Assembly: GCA_029931535.1 (NCBI GenBank)
Contig: JAQPZY010001628.1
Span: forward strand, 3,734,501 to 3,798,500
From: Margaritifera margaritifera
Taxonomy: Eukaryota; Mollusca; Bivalvia; Unionida; Margaritiferidae
Length of the DNA stretch: 64,000 nt
Direction of reading: 5' to 3'
Positions 46,468 through 57,917 of this stretch are shown piece after piece. The notes under the pieces are model-generated. The model saw only the letters and a program-made list of their open reading frames with translations. It was not told where the DNA came from and did not search any database. The position numbers and the translations under genes were made by a program. Every line of letters starts with the position of its first letter. Position 1 is the stretch's first letter.

Positions 46468-47255
46468 TGTTACGACTATGGGTAATATAACAAAAGAAAA
46501 GACTCAAACAAGATTTCAAGATTTAAAACACAAATATTTAATTTCCTAAAATATAAAAATATTTCAACAAACAATCAAACTGAAATAATTAAAAATAACT
46601 TGCAGTATATAATATCCTTAAAAGTCCTAAATTGCTCTAATGGAGAATACTCCGAATGAAACAACTAAAGTGCTCATGTACTAACAAGAATCAGTTATAT
46701 CCAAATATTATTAATTCCAAGTAATCCTTGTGAATATGGAATATCACACAAGTTCTAGAAATGTTTCCGATAATTCCAACAGAGCTGAATAATACTTAAA
46801 TTTTTAGTAGCAGTACTAAATCCAGAATGTACTGTATAATAATATCTCTGAAGCGGGTAATCACACACAAAATGAATCAATCTCATTTATGACCTCTCAG
46901 GCTGAACGTACGTATGAAGAATGACGAATGCTGTGATTACATCTATTTTTATAGTTTCTGAGCTGCGTAGAACAGAATAAGGAAAGCCAATTTAAACTGT
47001 ATTGTGACTTAAAAACAATTCAATCCTTCTAGAAAACAACCTTCTCCGAACCAATCAGAAACTAGGTTATACTTGACACCGCTAAAGTACCTGTGCACTG
47101 ACGTTATTACAAGCCAACAAAGTATTGACTCTTTATTGAACATGGAATCCAGGTCAAAACATTGAATGCAGGTCAAAATGATAATACAGTTAGCACGCGC
47201 TAGTCACGTGATATGACTCATGCTTCAACCGACAATACTAATTTTTTCCCAGGAC
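46468..47255 (-). mobile_element. possible solo LTR, distant relative
   Basis: Starts TGTTACGACTATGGGTAATA, close to the TGTTACGACTCTATGG edge of the full element's LTRs, and keeps the same order of features (AT-rich polyadenylation-type segment, AGTCCTAAA near 46622). CAATG occurs just before it (46463-46467) and again 788 bp later (47256-47260), a length like the other LTRs. The inner edge does not end in CA, so the end may be degraded or misplaced. Homology through the middle is weak. Confidence 0.4.
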
Positions 47256-48220
47256 CAATGTACTGGATCACATTGATATTACCGTATATGTGCACTCTAC
47301 AAAACGACACCTATTAGACTATTATACAAAGGTAATAAACTAATAAAACTATACCATTATTTTAAAGAAATGATCCATAAATCCTCAACAAATGCATATT
47401 GCTGTTTTATATTTTCATTTGGGTATTTTGTTATAGTCACTTTAGTGATTTTCAAATACTCTAAACAGCAAATCTACCACACACGCGTCGATGCTTAATA
47501 AGTCGTGTCCAATTTTCTTTTCTGAACCACCATCGCCTGTTATCTATATTCATCCCAATTTTTTTTTCTTCGTTTTCTTTTTAAACATTATCCTTCAATA
47601 AAACTCATTCATTCATCAACATCTCATACATATAAATTAAAAAAATGAAGATAAATTCAAGAAATTTGTTTAAAGGCTTAATATCTCAATCTTCACTTCT
47701 CGTCTACATCCTAATTTATCTTCAGATGAAATCCTCTTAAATAGGATCGATTCCAATATAAAACTTTCCTTAAGCAAATTTTACTACTAATTCACTACTT
47801 GCATGACATGCTCATCACAGAGTAAAATATTTCATCTCATTTCTTTTTTGTATTTCCTTTTTACACAATGAATATGACAGAAAGAAATAGTGTGTAAATA
47901 ATTTCTTATTAAATGACAATAGTTTACCGCCGTTGGCAGTTCACATTTTGTTTCAATTCTCCATATTATCCTTCAAGATATCTATTTATGGGCATAATCT
48001 GTAAATCTTCACTTCGCTTCCACATCCTAATTTATATAAAAATTAAATTAAATTCTCTTAAATAGGATCGATCCCTGCATACAACTTCCAGAAAAGCTAA
48101 TTTTTTTTCTTTTGGAATAAACAATTTTGTAGCTAATTTTAGCTATTGATGACGTCATAGATGGTACAATTCGGGACAAGTGAAGGAAAATTTGACATAT
48201 TTAACTCTAGTTGCTAACTG
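47256..48220. other. no gene recognised; diverged direct duplication
   Basis: 47570-47775 and 47850-48100 share spaced blocks (TTATCCTTCAA, AATCTTCACTTC, CACATCCTAATTTAT / TACATCCTAATTTAT, TCTTAAATAGGATCGAT), an old tandem duplication of roughly 300 bp. Confidence 0.55.
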
Positions 48221-48221
48221 T

Positions 48222-48274
<53 letters not shown>
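48222..48274 (+). repeat. (GA)n microsatellite
   Basis: About 26 perfect GA units followed by GGGGGG. Confidence 0.95.
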
Positions 48275-48276
<2 letters not shown>

Positions 48277-48775
48277 GGGGCACATTATATATATTTGTTT
48301 TTACATTCCAGTTGGTGCCTCGGAGTTGGGAAAAGGTCACGACGTACCGAAATCATTGATGGGACATTTGTAAACGTATGCTGTACAGTATGAATTGTAG
48401 TGTTCTGATTATTAACTTCAAAAAGGACGAAGATTCTTTTTCAAAAGTATTGAATGTTTGATTCCTTCGGGAGCCACCATTGAATATATTTGAAATTTTT
48501 ACAACCGTATCGTCTATTTATCTTAATGGATTAGCTGTTCCATGTCAATCGAAAACAAGGGACCTGTAGCTGTAAACAATGCATGGATGTATCTTCTCGA
48601 GAAAAGGTTTGTTTGTGTCTCTGACTCAATCATGATAGTTGTAAAAAAAACTGGACATTCGGGAATTAAGGTCAGCCTTGTCTAGTTGTTTTCAAACTCG
48701 GTATGATGCACACGTCAGCACGGTTGATTTTTTTGAGCTTGTAAGCCCTGTAACCTCTGTACCCACCACCCCCCG
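48275..48775. other. no gene recognised
   Basis: Unique sequence. Confidence 0.45.
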
Positions 48776-48777
48776 CT

Positions 48778-48925
48778 CCATACGTGACTCTCTCTCTCTC
48801 TCTCTCTCCATACGTGACTCTCTCTCTGTCTCTCTCTCCATACGTGACTCTCTCTCTCTCTCTCTCTGTCTCCCTCTCTCTACACACACACACACAAATG
48901 CACACACACTTAACACCACACACAA
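48778..48925 (+). repeat. CT-rich minisatellite (3 copies) and (CA)n
   Basis: Three copies of a roughly 31-bp unit CCATACGTGACT plus a CT run, followed by ACACAC-rich sequence (48882-48928). Open frames on both strands here are repeat products. Confidence 0.9.
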
Positions 48926-50222
48926 ACACGAACACTGAATACAAACCTTCAGCTAAGTAGGAAAAATGTAGATGTGGTAATATTGAAAGACATCAGAGTC
49001 TGCACTTAACATCGCAAAACTCTTCCAGTGCCCCGATACAGATTTAACAGTGTATAATTTGGCCCGTCCATGCCTTCAGTGCGCGTTTTATATGATTTAC
49101 ATACTAAAGAGGAGTTTGCAGACTTATATTTTCAATTTTAGTCATTTAAAATATGTACAAAATGAATCACCCAATACGACAGCCGCCATTTTCGTTGTAT
49201 TAATTTCAGTTGGTTGGTAGCCGAACTGTATTGAAAGAACTTAAAAGTAGTTCATCGAATATTTTATTCAGAATTATTAACAGCTGATCGTGGTGACCTA
49301 TGACATTACTTGTTACATGAAATATTAATATTAATTGCAATTGTTGGTTCTTGTAGCACTTTTATGGTAGCTCTTTTATGGTAGCCCTTTCAAGGGAGGG
49401 GATTTATGTTAGCATATAAATGTATGTAAATGTAATAATACTTTCAGATTCTGTTGTCTAAATCATTGAAAATGTATTTGATACAGAGTGTCTTAAATTC
49501 AATAAAACCTGGAAAGCACTATTTAATCGTATTTTCAGCGTTACCAGCGTAATTTTAAAGATTTAACAATGTCTTTGTCAACGGAGATACGACTTTCAAA
49601 CAACATTAAAATACAGGACTGAACCACCTCTGAAAATATATGACCGTCAGACATTGATGTATGTTAAAAATGAATTTGGTGGAATAAGGAATTTGAGTTG
49701 AATTCTTGCATAATTCAACCAAAAAGCGTGGAAGTAATTTTTAAAACTACGACGTACACTGTATTTATTACAAGCAATGCACTTTTTGGAGACCAAATGC
49801 CTGTGGTACTCTGTTGGCTACAAGGTTTCTAGCAATTATAAAGATATAATGAAGAAAAAAGTCAAAACCTGCCTATGATGAAAATTAATTGTGCATTGTG
49901 AGAGTATTTCGTGCGTAGTTTGTTGCATTCGGAACATCTTGGTTATACACGGTGTGGTGTTATAGCTCGACCTACATTATATGGGCTGTGTTTTGGCGAT
50001 CTGAATATGAGCAATGTTTCAGTTTGATCATTTGTAGGCCATATTGGCGACTTGGTTCTGGTGCTGTGCCTTACCCTCGGTTATGAAAATGTGGCAAGAT
50101 GGTGGATAGGTCAGCATCCCTGGACACAAGCACACTCCATGTCGCCAAAGAGAAATTTAACCTAATAAACGAATTAACAAAGTTAATGAAACTGTTACTT
50201 TCTTTTTAGTAGCGAAATACAA
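48926..50222. other. no gene recognised
   Basis: Unique sequence. A strong acceptor-like tract, TTACTTTCTTTTTAG, ends at about 50210. Confidence 0.45.
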
Positions 50223-50465
50223 ATGTCTTCAAATAGAAATAAATTGGTGGAAATTTTCTTCCTGGTTTGCTTGATCAAAGCTGTTTTCGCTTGTAAACGT
50301 GAACATATTTTGGTTCATGAAATCTCGGTCAGATTAGGATCGTTTGCTCAGACCGTCAAAATGCATCACTGTCGGTTTGACCTTTCATACGAAATAATTA
50401 TTAGGGCTTGGTCTACACGACAAATAGGTTTAGAGGTGTATATGCACTCTGCATGCTTTATGTGA
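50223..50465 (+). CDS. possible short secreted-protein exon, function unknown
   Basis: An 80-codon frame begins MSSNRNKLVEIFFLVCLIKA and VFA-C, which has the shape of a signal peptide (short polar start, hydrophobic core, small residues before the cleavage site, then Cys). The rest, with three more Cys, has no family resemblance. Twelve bases upstream of the ATG a pyrimidine tract ends in TTTTTAG, a good 3' splice site, so this could be the first coding exon of a spliced gene. A donor is not obvious; weak GT sites occur inside the frame (for example near 50330). No upstream or downstream exon was identified. Chance remains the simplest alternative. Confidence 0.25.
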   Translation: MSSNRNKLVEIFFLVCLIKAVFACKREHILVHEISVRLGSFAQTVKMHHCRFDLSYEIIIRAWSTRQIGLEVYMHSACFM

Positions 50466-51200
50466 GATTGAAAATTCTGCCATATTACATACGCGTCATC
50501 TATAAACTGCAATGCCTCTTTTATCAAGTGGACAAGACCCCTTTTCAATTTTCGATAGGAAGGCCTAACCAACATGTCATTCTAATCGACCTCTAACTTT
50601 TTTTTTTTCGCTTGCATATATAATTAGGAGACGAATGCAAATTAATAGTAAAAATAAAAAGACAAAAATAACCTGGCTGTTTTTTTCTTTGTCGGAATTT
50701 CTCATACTTTTGGTACGTGCTCAGCCAAAACAATGTCACAGAATGTGACATTCATTTTAAGCATCACTTGCATAAAATAGAAAATGAAATGAATGCTTTT
50801 TTAAAGAAATCATGTTCTAGTTATGTCGAGCAAGCTGATTTCAAGCCAAGTATTAGGGGCGGAAAAGCAACGTTCCTTTCCTAATTTATGTTCTCATACT
50901 CTCATATTCTAATCACTGAAGCATGTTTTCCAAATGAAGCAATCACTGCTGAAACTCAGGTAAAAAATGATCGTTGAACTCGTTAGTGGAAGAAGACTTA
51001 AACATAACAAAACGAAAAAAACAAAAAAACAAACAATGTATTCATATGTTTCAATTAGTAAATCGAAGTTATTTTCCTTGAAAACTGACAACAGAATGTG
51101 TACTTTGCAGTTCAGGAAACTTGTCTTATAAAAAAATATACATTTGTACAATGCGCAAAGAAACACATGCACGCATGCTTAAATCTGACCATACAATGGC
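50466..51200. other. no gene recognised
   Basis: AT-rich unique sequence. Confidence 0.45.
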
Positions 51201-51322
51201 ATACATGTATGTATGTATCTTTCTATTTATCCATATATTTATATGTCTATCTATATCTCTCTATCTCTGTCTTTCTGTCTCTGTCTGTCTGTCTGTCTCT
51301 CCATATATATATATATGTATAT
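51201..51322 (+). repeat. compound microsatellite (GTAT, CTAT, TCTG, TA) at the retroelement edge
   Basis: Short GTAT, TCTATC, GTCT and TA runs. The Gypsy element is inserted in the final TA part. Confidence 0.85.
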
Positions 51323-52057
51323 TGTTACGACTCTATGGTCTAAGAAAAATGTAACAGAAAGAAAGTGAAACCAACAAATCAAGTAAAAATCAACAAGCAA
51401 TTTATTACTAGATAATTAAAATGAAAAATCAAAAAGTCACTTACAGTAATGTGTTTATGTATCCTAATAATCCAATAAGAATGATTGTTCTAATCACAAG
51501 TCCTAAATATAGAATGTGTCCTTGAATGTTATTATGTGCTAATGGTCTCCAAAGTCCTGATGTACTAGAAATCTTGATGTGCTGAAGTCAAAATGAAGTA
51601 ATCCAAAATCTCTGAATAAGTTCACATAAATTCCAAAATTGTCAATCAAAATCCAAAATCCAAAAGTTTATGAGCACTGTTAATAATCCAATGAATAATT
51701 AAAATAATTCCTCTCTTAGAATTTGGAATGAATTTTCACAGCTGTAATAGCTCTTTACAAGACTGATGGTAATGTCGAACTGAACAAAATGTCTACCAAA
51801 CATGATATATATAAAGATTGGTCACATGACAGAATGTTCTAGAATATGAGTCATCTTAATGGAATTTTAACTGTAAACAAAATCAACCTTGACCTTCAAA
51901 TTGAGAAAACATATTGATCAAAACAACCTAATTCAAGGACACTAGTTATATATGTTTTTCCTAACAAACATAAAGATTTAAGCAAATATTAAAGTGAAGA
52001 AACATTTATAACCTCCCAAAACACATATACAACATTATATAAACATCATACATAACA
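51323..52057 (-). repeat. 3' LTR of the Gypsy element
   Basis: 735 bp, plus-strand edges TGTTACGACTC and CATACATAACA. Contains TTTATTA (the reverse of a polyadenylation-type TAATAAA) near 51405. Confidence 0.97.
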
Positions 52058-52066
52058 CCTCCCCTC
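52058..52066 (-). other. polypurine tract
   Basis: Minus strand GAGGGGAGG lies directly against the 3' LTR, preceded by a T-rich stretch. This is the expected primer for plus-strand DNA synthesis. Confidence 0.85.
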
Positions 52067-52195
52067 ATAAAGAAAAAGAAAGATTTATATAATAAAGCTT
52101 TCTTTTGAATATACATCTAATACTACAATAACCAAAATTACATAAGAACATGTTTTACGATACTGGACTTAATTACATCAAGCAATATTACATTT

Positions 52196-52765
52196 CTAGG
52201 CACGTGAGAGTGCATCTGCAATCACATTGTCTTTTCCTCTGATGTGTCTAATGTCAATGTTATATTCCTGCAATATCAAACTCCATCTCAACAATCTCCG
52301 ATTTTTGTCTTTCATTTTGTTGATGAAAGTAAGGGGATTGTGATCACTGTACACAATAATTGGAGAAAGAGCTGAGGTAACATACACTTCAAAATGCTGT
52401 AAAGCCAATATCAAAGCCAAACATTCCTTCTCAATTGTGGAATAATTTTTCTGGTGCTTGTTTAGTTTTTTAGAAAAATAACACACAGGGTGATCCACAC
52501 CACTTTTGTCTTCCTGAATCAATACTCCACCAACTCCTACATCACTTGCATCAACAGATAATTTAAATGATTGGCTAAAATTTGGTGCAGAAAGAACTGG
52601 TGCATTCTTAAGCATGGCCTTTAACTTGTCAAAAGATTCCTGACACTTGTCAGACCAACAAAATTTGGTTTTCTTACTCAATAAACTCGTCAAAGGTTCA
52701 GCAATTTTGGAAAAATTGGAACAAAATTTCCGATAATATCCAGCCATACCTAGAAATCGCATCAG
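52196..52765 (-). pseudogene. pol: pol: RT thumb and RNase H
   Basis: The 188-residue frame opens right after an in-frame TAA (52766-52768) and is in the same phase as the RT part. It begins with the connection after the palm (MRFLGMAGYYRKFCSNFSKI, the usual 'FLG..GYYR.F' of Gypsy RTs). RNase H follows: first Asp in KLSVDASDVGVGG (residue 71), Glu in YSTIEKECLA (about 111-113), Asp in VYSDHNPL (140), and the terminal HIRGKDNVIADALSR (about 173-187) with the last Asp. All catalytic residues are in place. Known role: degrades the RNA template during reverse transcription. The frame ends 130 bp before the purine tract, so there is no env-like gene. Confidence 0.93.
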
Positions 52766-54352
52766 TTACTTTTTACAAATTGGAACTTGAAATTCAGAGA
52801 TAGCTTTGACCTTAGCTTCTATAGGTTTAACTTGACCTTGTCCCACAATATGTCCTAAAAATGTGACACAAGCATGGCAAAACTCACTTTTGCTCAAATT
52901 AATTGTCAGATTCGCATCACTGAGTCGATCGAAGAATTTTCGAATGGTTTCCAAATGATCTTCCCAGGTGTTGTTGTACATAATGACGTCATCGATATAA
53001 GCGTCACAATTATCAAGACCAAATGTTATCATGTTCATCAGACGTTGAAACGTTGCAGGCGAATTTTTCATTCCAAACGGCATGACTTTATATTGATAAA
53101 GTCCATCTGGAGTTGCAAATGCTGAAATTTCTTTTGCCCTTTCCGTCAGTGGAATTTGCCAGAATCCTTTTAAAAGGTCAAACTTGGTGACATATTCCGC
53201 ATTTCCAATTTTATCAATGCAATCGTCCATTCTTGGGATTGGAAATGAATCAGTTTTGGTGACACTGTTGACTTTTCTATAGTCAGTACACATACGGAAT
53301 GTATTATCTGGCTTGGGAACAAGAATACATGGTGAACTCCAGTTACTTTTACTTGGTTCTATGAAATCATTCTCCAGTAGATACTGAATTTCTTTCTTCA
53401 AATAGTTCTGTTTGAGAGGATTCATCCTATAAGGATGCTGTTTCACAGGCGCAGAATCTACAATGTCAACGTCATGATAAATTTTTCTTGTTCGTGTTGG
53501 AACATCAGGAAACAAGTGCTCATAGTCATGTAATAGCTGTTTTAGTTCATTTCCTTCCTGTTGTTGTAGATGTGAAAGTTTCTGGTCTAGGTTGTTCAAT
53601 ATTTCTGAATTCCGAAGATTGGTTATACCAGAGTCACTATAGTCTGATCGTATTCCATCGTTGATATCTTCACTGTGTGGGACAGGTACAACTAAATTAA
53701 CTGAATAATTAGCTGAGCTATCTCTGTCAAAATATTCCTTTAACATATTTATATGACAAAGTTGTTTCTGTTTCCGTCTCCCAGGAGTGTTAATGATATA
53801 ATTTAAGTCATTTACTTTCTTTTCAATGGTATAAGGACCAAAAAATTTAGCCTGAAGAGGATTCTGAGGTATGGGAAAGAGAGCCAGAACTTTGTCACCA
53901 GGTTTAAAACTCCTTTCCTGTGAATTTCTGTCATACCTTAATTTCATATTTGACTGAGTAGTGTGAAGATTAGTTCTTGCTACTTCACAGGCCTTTGACA
54001 ACTTGTATTTGAAATCAGAAACATAATCAAGAAGATTAATCTTTGCGTCTTCATTTGAAAGAAGTCTCTCTTTCAATAATTTTAATGGTCCACGGACAGT
54101 ATGATCAAAAACTAGTTCAAAGGGACTAAAACCCAACGACTCTTGAACTGATTCCCTAACAGCAAACAACAACAAATGAACACCCTCATCCCAATCCTTT
54201 TCTGTATCAAAGCAATATGATCGAATCATATTCTTCAAAGTTTGATGAAATCTTTCCAAAGCACCTTGACTTTCAGGGTGATAGGCAGAAGATTTAAACT
54301 GTTGGATGCCTAATTCATGCATAACTTGTTGGAAAATTCCAGACATAGAATT
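52766..54352 (-). pseudogene. pol: pol: integrase C-terminal half and reverse transcriptase
   Basis: The 526-residue frame lies between two in-frame stops (54353-54355 upstream, 52766-52768 at its end). Residues 1-80 are the end of the integrase core, with the catalytic Glu in SAYHPESQGALERFHQ (E25). Residues 148-206 hold the C-terminal module with FGPYTIEKK (the GPY/F motif) and LCHINMLKEYF. From about 290 the reverse transcriptase follows: KSNWSSPCILVPKPD, FRMCTDYRKVN, the first palm Asp in KFDLLKGFWQIPL (D390), MPFGMKNSPATFQ and the active site YIDDV (450-454), then LSKSEFCHACVTFLGHIV. Having RT after integrase in one frame is the key feature. An alternative of two nested elements is excluded because phase and spacing are continuous. 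Confidence 0.95.
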
Positions 54353-54622
54353 TTACCCTTGATCTGACTGGACAGATTTGGGAAGGCCAACAAGTGTAAA
54401 AAACTTCACCAAAGCTTTCACAATAGTTTTAGTTTTTATATTTCTCAGAGGAATTGCCTCTGGAAATCTTGTAGATGCACACATGATGGTCAACAAGTAT
54501 TGGTTGCCTAACTTGGTTTTAGGTAAAGGACCAACACAGTCTACCATTATTCTACTAAATGGTTCATCAAATGCAGGAATAGGTTGCAGATGAGCCTTAG
54601 GTATCTTCTGATTGGGTTTTCA
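54353..54622 (-). pseudogene. pol: pol: integrase core, first and second Asp
   Basis: Between stops TGA (54620-54622) and TAA (54353-54355), in phase with both neighbours, lies the first part of the integrase catalytic core: VDCVGPLPKTKLGNQYLLTI (first Asp), TRFPEAIPLRNI and KSVQSDQG (second Asp). Together with the Glu in the next segment the D,D-E triad is complete in sequence but split over two stop-separated segments. It catalyses strand transfer of the cDNA into the genome in intact relatives. Confidence 0.92.
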
Positions 54623-56735
54623 TACCATTTGACAAGTGTGACAAGATCTGCAGTATTTAGAAACATCACTTTTGAGTTTCGGCCAATAAAAATGATTCAA
54701 GATCTTGTGATAAGTCTTACGGACTCCTAAATGACCAGCCAAAGGAGTTTCATGGGCTAAATTAAGAATTTCCTGTCGATATGACTTAGGAACAACAATT
54801 TGATAGCTCACTGACCACTCGTCACCAGCGGGTACATCAGGTGGTCTCCATTTCCTCATAAGGACCCCATTTTTCACAAAGTAACACACTGGAACTTGTG
54901 TGGCTTCAGTTTCACTAATAGCCCTCTGAAACAAACAAGATATCTCGGGATCTTGCTCCTGTTCAACGACAAGGGATTGTCGTTTGTCATCCTGAGTAGG
55001 ACAAAGAGAATGAGTTGCCAAAAGAGGATCACTGTGATCAATACCATTTGATTGATCAATACCTGAGGAAAAGGTGACCTCATCAAAAAACTGACCAATA
55101 CATGTGTCAGCTAAAGGAATAATATCCTGATCAACATCAATCTCAAGAGTTCTTTTTGCCATAGCTCTAGTAACTGCACAAGCAGGGTACAAATCAGGGA
55201 TTTCAGTTTCGACAGGATCAACTTTCTGATCCAAACAAGGCTTGTCAGTTACAAGTGGATTAACCACAACCTTATCTCCAGCTAGGTCATTGCCTAGTAA
55301 TAAATGAACACCCTCTATGGGTAAAGAAGTCACTGCCCCAACAGTCACAGGTCCAGAAACTAAGTCTGATGCCAAATTTACACAATGGAGAGGAACATTT
55401 ACAAAGCCGCACTCAACTCCCTGAACAAGAACACTTTCACTTGAAGAAGACTCCTCAGACAAAGGCAAAATACCTGATAATAAAAGACTCTGAGAAGCTC
55501 CAGTGTCCCTTAATATTTTAATTGGGATAGGTTTGGCAGAATCACCAATAAGTGATATAGAACCTTCTGACATGAATGGTTCATAAGCCTCTAAAATAGA
55601 ATCAGACTGGGGTTTGTTTGACCCAACAAATGTATTGCTTTCAATACAAGACCGTGACCTTGACCTCGTAGAAATAAGAGCATTTGGAAAAGCTCTGTCT
55701 TTTCTCTGTTGCTTATTTTTCAACTTGAAGCAATCAGAAATAACGTGCCCTTTCGTTTTACAATAAGTGCACGTAGGAAGAGATAAGGATTTCTGATCAG
55801 TCTTATCAGATGTTTGATTCCTAACAGTTGTGCTGTTGTGAAATTTGGAAGTACTCGAATGAGATTGAAATGGTTTTTTACCAGAAAACTGCTGAGAGGA
55901 CGACTTATTGCCAAATGAAATTTTGTGAGTCAAGGAATAATCATCAGCCATACGAGCAGCATTTTCCAAAGTTTCCACTTTCTGCTCGTCAAGATAGGTT
56001 TTAACATCACTATGGATGCACCTCTTGAACTCTTCAATTAATACGAGCTGTCTGAGGTTATCATAAGCTTGATCAACTTTCTTGGCTGAGCACCACCTAT
56101 CAAATAGTTGTTCTTTATCCCTTGCAAATTCGACATGAGTTTGTCCAGTTTCTTTTCTACAATTCCTAAACCTTTGTCGATATGCCTCTGGTACCAACTC
56201 ATAAGCTTTCAAGATGTACTCCTTAACCAAATCATAATCAGTGCTTTGTTGTACTGACAGTGAAGTGTAGACTTCACGAGCTTTGCCAATAAGTACACTT
56301 TGTAATAACAAAGTCCAATGCTCTCTGGGCCATTTCAAGTTTTCAGCTATTTTCTCGAAATGAAGAAAGTATTTATCTACTTCTTTTTCCTGAAAAGGGG
56401 GTACTAACCTAATATATCTAGTAACATCAAAACCTGAACTTGTGTTTAAAGGAGTGGAGTGTGCTCTGTTTGCCAGTTCTAATTCTCTTAATTTAAATTG
56501 CATTTCCCTTTCTTCTCTTTGCATCTGCATTTGCCTCTCTTCTTTCTCTCTCTCCATCTGTATCTGCATTTGTCTCTCTTCTTTCTCTCTCTCCAACTGC
56601 CTCTCTTCTTTTTCTCTCTCCCTCTGCCTCTCTTCTTTCTGCATTTGGATCTGCCTCTCTTCTTTCTGCATTTGGATCTGCCTCTCTTCTTTCTGCATTT
56701 GGATCTGCCTCTCTTCTTTCTCTCTCTCTCTCTCT
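54620..56735 (-). pseudogene. gag: gag-protease and integrase zinc-binding region
   Basis: The 692-residue frame starting at 56698 runs from a coiled coil to the integrase zinc finger. Residues 1-75: tandem KEERQ-type heptads (charged coiled coil). About 95-255: capsid region (RYIRLVPPFQEKEVDKYFLH, then REHWTLLLQSVLIGKAREVY) with the helical course of the SCAN-related capsids of Gmr1-type elements. 310-323: zinc knuckle CTYCKTKGHVISDC (C-x2-C-x4-H-x4-C). About 375-480: retropepsin-like protease with LRDTGASQSLLL (DTG at 398-400) and HLLLGNDLAG. 649-689: integrase zinc finger H649, H656, C686, C689 (AHETPLAGHLG ... CRSCHTC). It ends at an in-frame TGA directly before the integrase core. A frameshift upstream separates it from the gag start. 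Confidence 0.93.
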
Positions 56736-57024
56736 GAATCTGAAGCTTTGCCAATTCTAAATCAATCTGTTTCTTTAACTCTAATTCCCTTAATTTCCTG
56801 TCAGAACCAGATACAGGCTTTCTCTTCAAACTTAAAGCACTGCTATCAAAAATTCCCTTTCCTACTAAATACTGAATCAAAATAATCTTTATCTCCTGTT
56901 TTGTCAATGATACTTTTGCCTCAGATAGACTGTATTTTCTGGCAAGCTCGAGCAACTCATCCTTTCTCATGCAATCTAACCCCTCCCGCAGAGGTTTTAT
57001 GAAATTCTGAACATTAGATGCCAT
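56716..57024 (-). pseudogene. gag: gag N-terminus, out of frame with the rest
   Basis: The natural start is ATG at 57024, 140 nt inside the primer site: MASNVQNFIKPLREGLDCMR, then KDELLELARKYSLSEAKVSL and a helix with TKQEIKIILIQYLV. The helix-turn-helix layout recalls a SAP-like module, which is a guess. After LELAKLQIQRERER the frame enters a (CT/GA)n run at 56716-56735 and continues in a wrong phase as an Arg/Lys-rich sequence to 56488. The right phase for the coiled coil starts on the other side of the run, so a length change of the dinucleotide repeat caused the break. Confidence 0.88.
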
Positions 57025-57163
57025 TGTAAATGCTTGTTGGTTTCACACAAAACAAATTTCTTTATTAAAAATCTTTGCCAAAGACAAAAAAAATTCAGAG
57101 ACAAAATCAATATGAATTTCAAAGATAAATTTAATATCTCTAATATGCTTTAATGAAATTCAG

Positions 57164-57181
57164 ATCCCGGACGAGCCCCCA
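57164..57181 (-). other. primer binding site for tRNA-Pro
   Basis: Minus strand TGGGGGCTCGTCCGGGAT, 5 nt inside the 5' LTR. These 18 nt are complementary to the 3' end of tRNA-Pro and identical to the primer site known from murine leukaemia virus. Confidence 0.93.
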
Positions 57182-57186
57182 ATTTC

Positions 57187-57917
57187 TGTTACGACTCTAT
57201 GGTCTAAGAAAAATGTAACAGAAAGAAAGTGAAACCAACAAATCAAGTAAAAATCAACAAGCAATTTATTACTAGATAATTAAAATGAAAAATCAAAAAG
57301 TCACTTACAGTAATGTGTTTATGTATCCTAATAATCCAATAAGAATGATTGTTCTAATCACAAGTCCTAAATATAGAATGTGTCCTTGAATGTTATTATG
57401 TGCTAATGGTCTCCAAAGTCCTGATGTACTAGAAATCTTGATGTGCTGAAGTCAAAATGAAGTAATCCAAAATCTCTGAATAAGTTCACATAAATTCCAA
57501 AATTGTCAATCAAAATCCAAAATCCAAAAGTTTATGAGCACTGTTAATAATCCAATGAATAATTAAAATAATTCCTCTCTTAGAATTTGGAATGAATTTT
57601 CACAGCTGTAATAGCTCTTTACAAGACTGATGGTAATGTCGAACTGAACAAAATGTCTACCAAACATGATATATATAAAGATTGGTCACATGACAGAATG
57701 TTCTAGAATATGAGTCATCTTAATGGAATTTTAACTGTAAACAAAATCAACCTTGACCTTCAAATTGAGAAAACATATTGATCAAAACAACCTAATTCAA
57801 GGACACTAGTTATATATGTTTTTCCTAACAAACATAAAGATTTAAGCAAATATTAAAGTGAGGAAACATTTATAACCTCCCAAAACACATATACAACATT
57901 ATATAAACATCATACAT

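Noticed and set aside
48672..48944. Ser/Leu- and Arg/Glu-rich frames on both strands
   Set aside because: Products of CT/GA and CA microsatellites.
51323..52195. An env-like gene between RNase H and the 3' LTR
   Set aside because: Only about 130 bp separates the RNase H stop from the purine tract.
52196..56735. Two nested retroelements to explain integrase before RT
   Set aside because: All pol segments share one phase with normal spacing between domains, and there is one pair of LTRs, one primer site and one purine tract.
56442..56885. Plus-strand frames of 79-147 codons opposite gag
   Set aside because: Antisense shadow of the gag coiled-coil repeat, which is confirmed on the minus strand by domain order.
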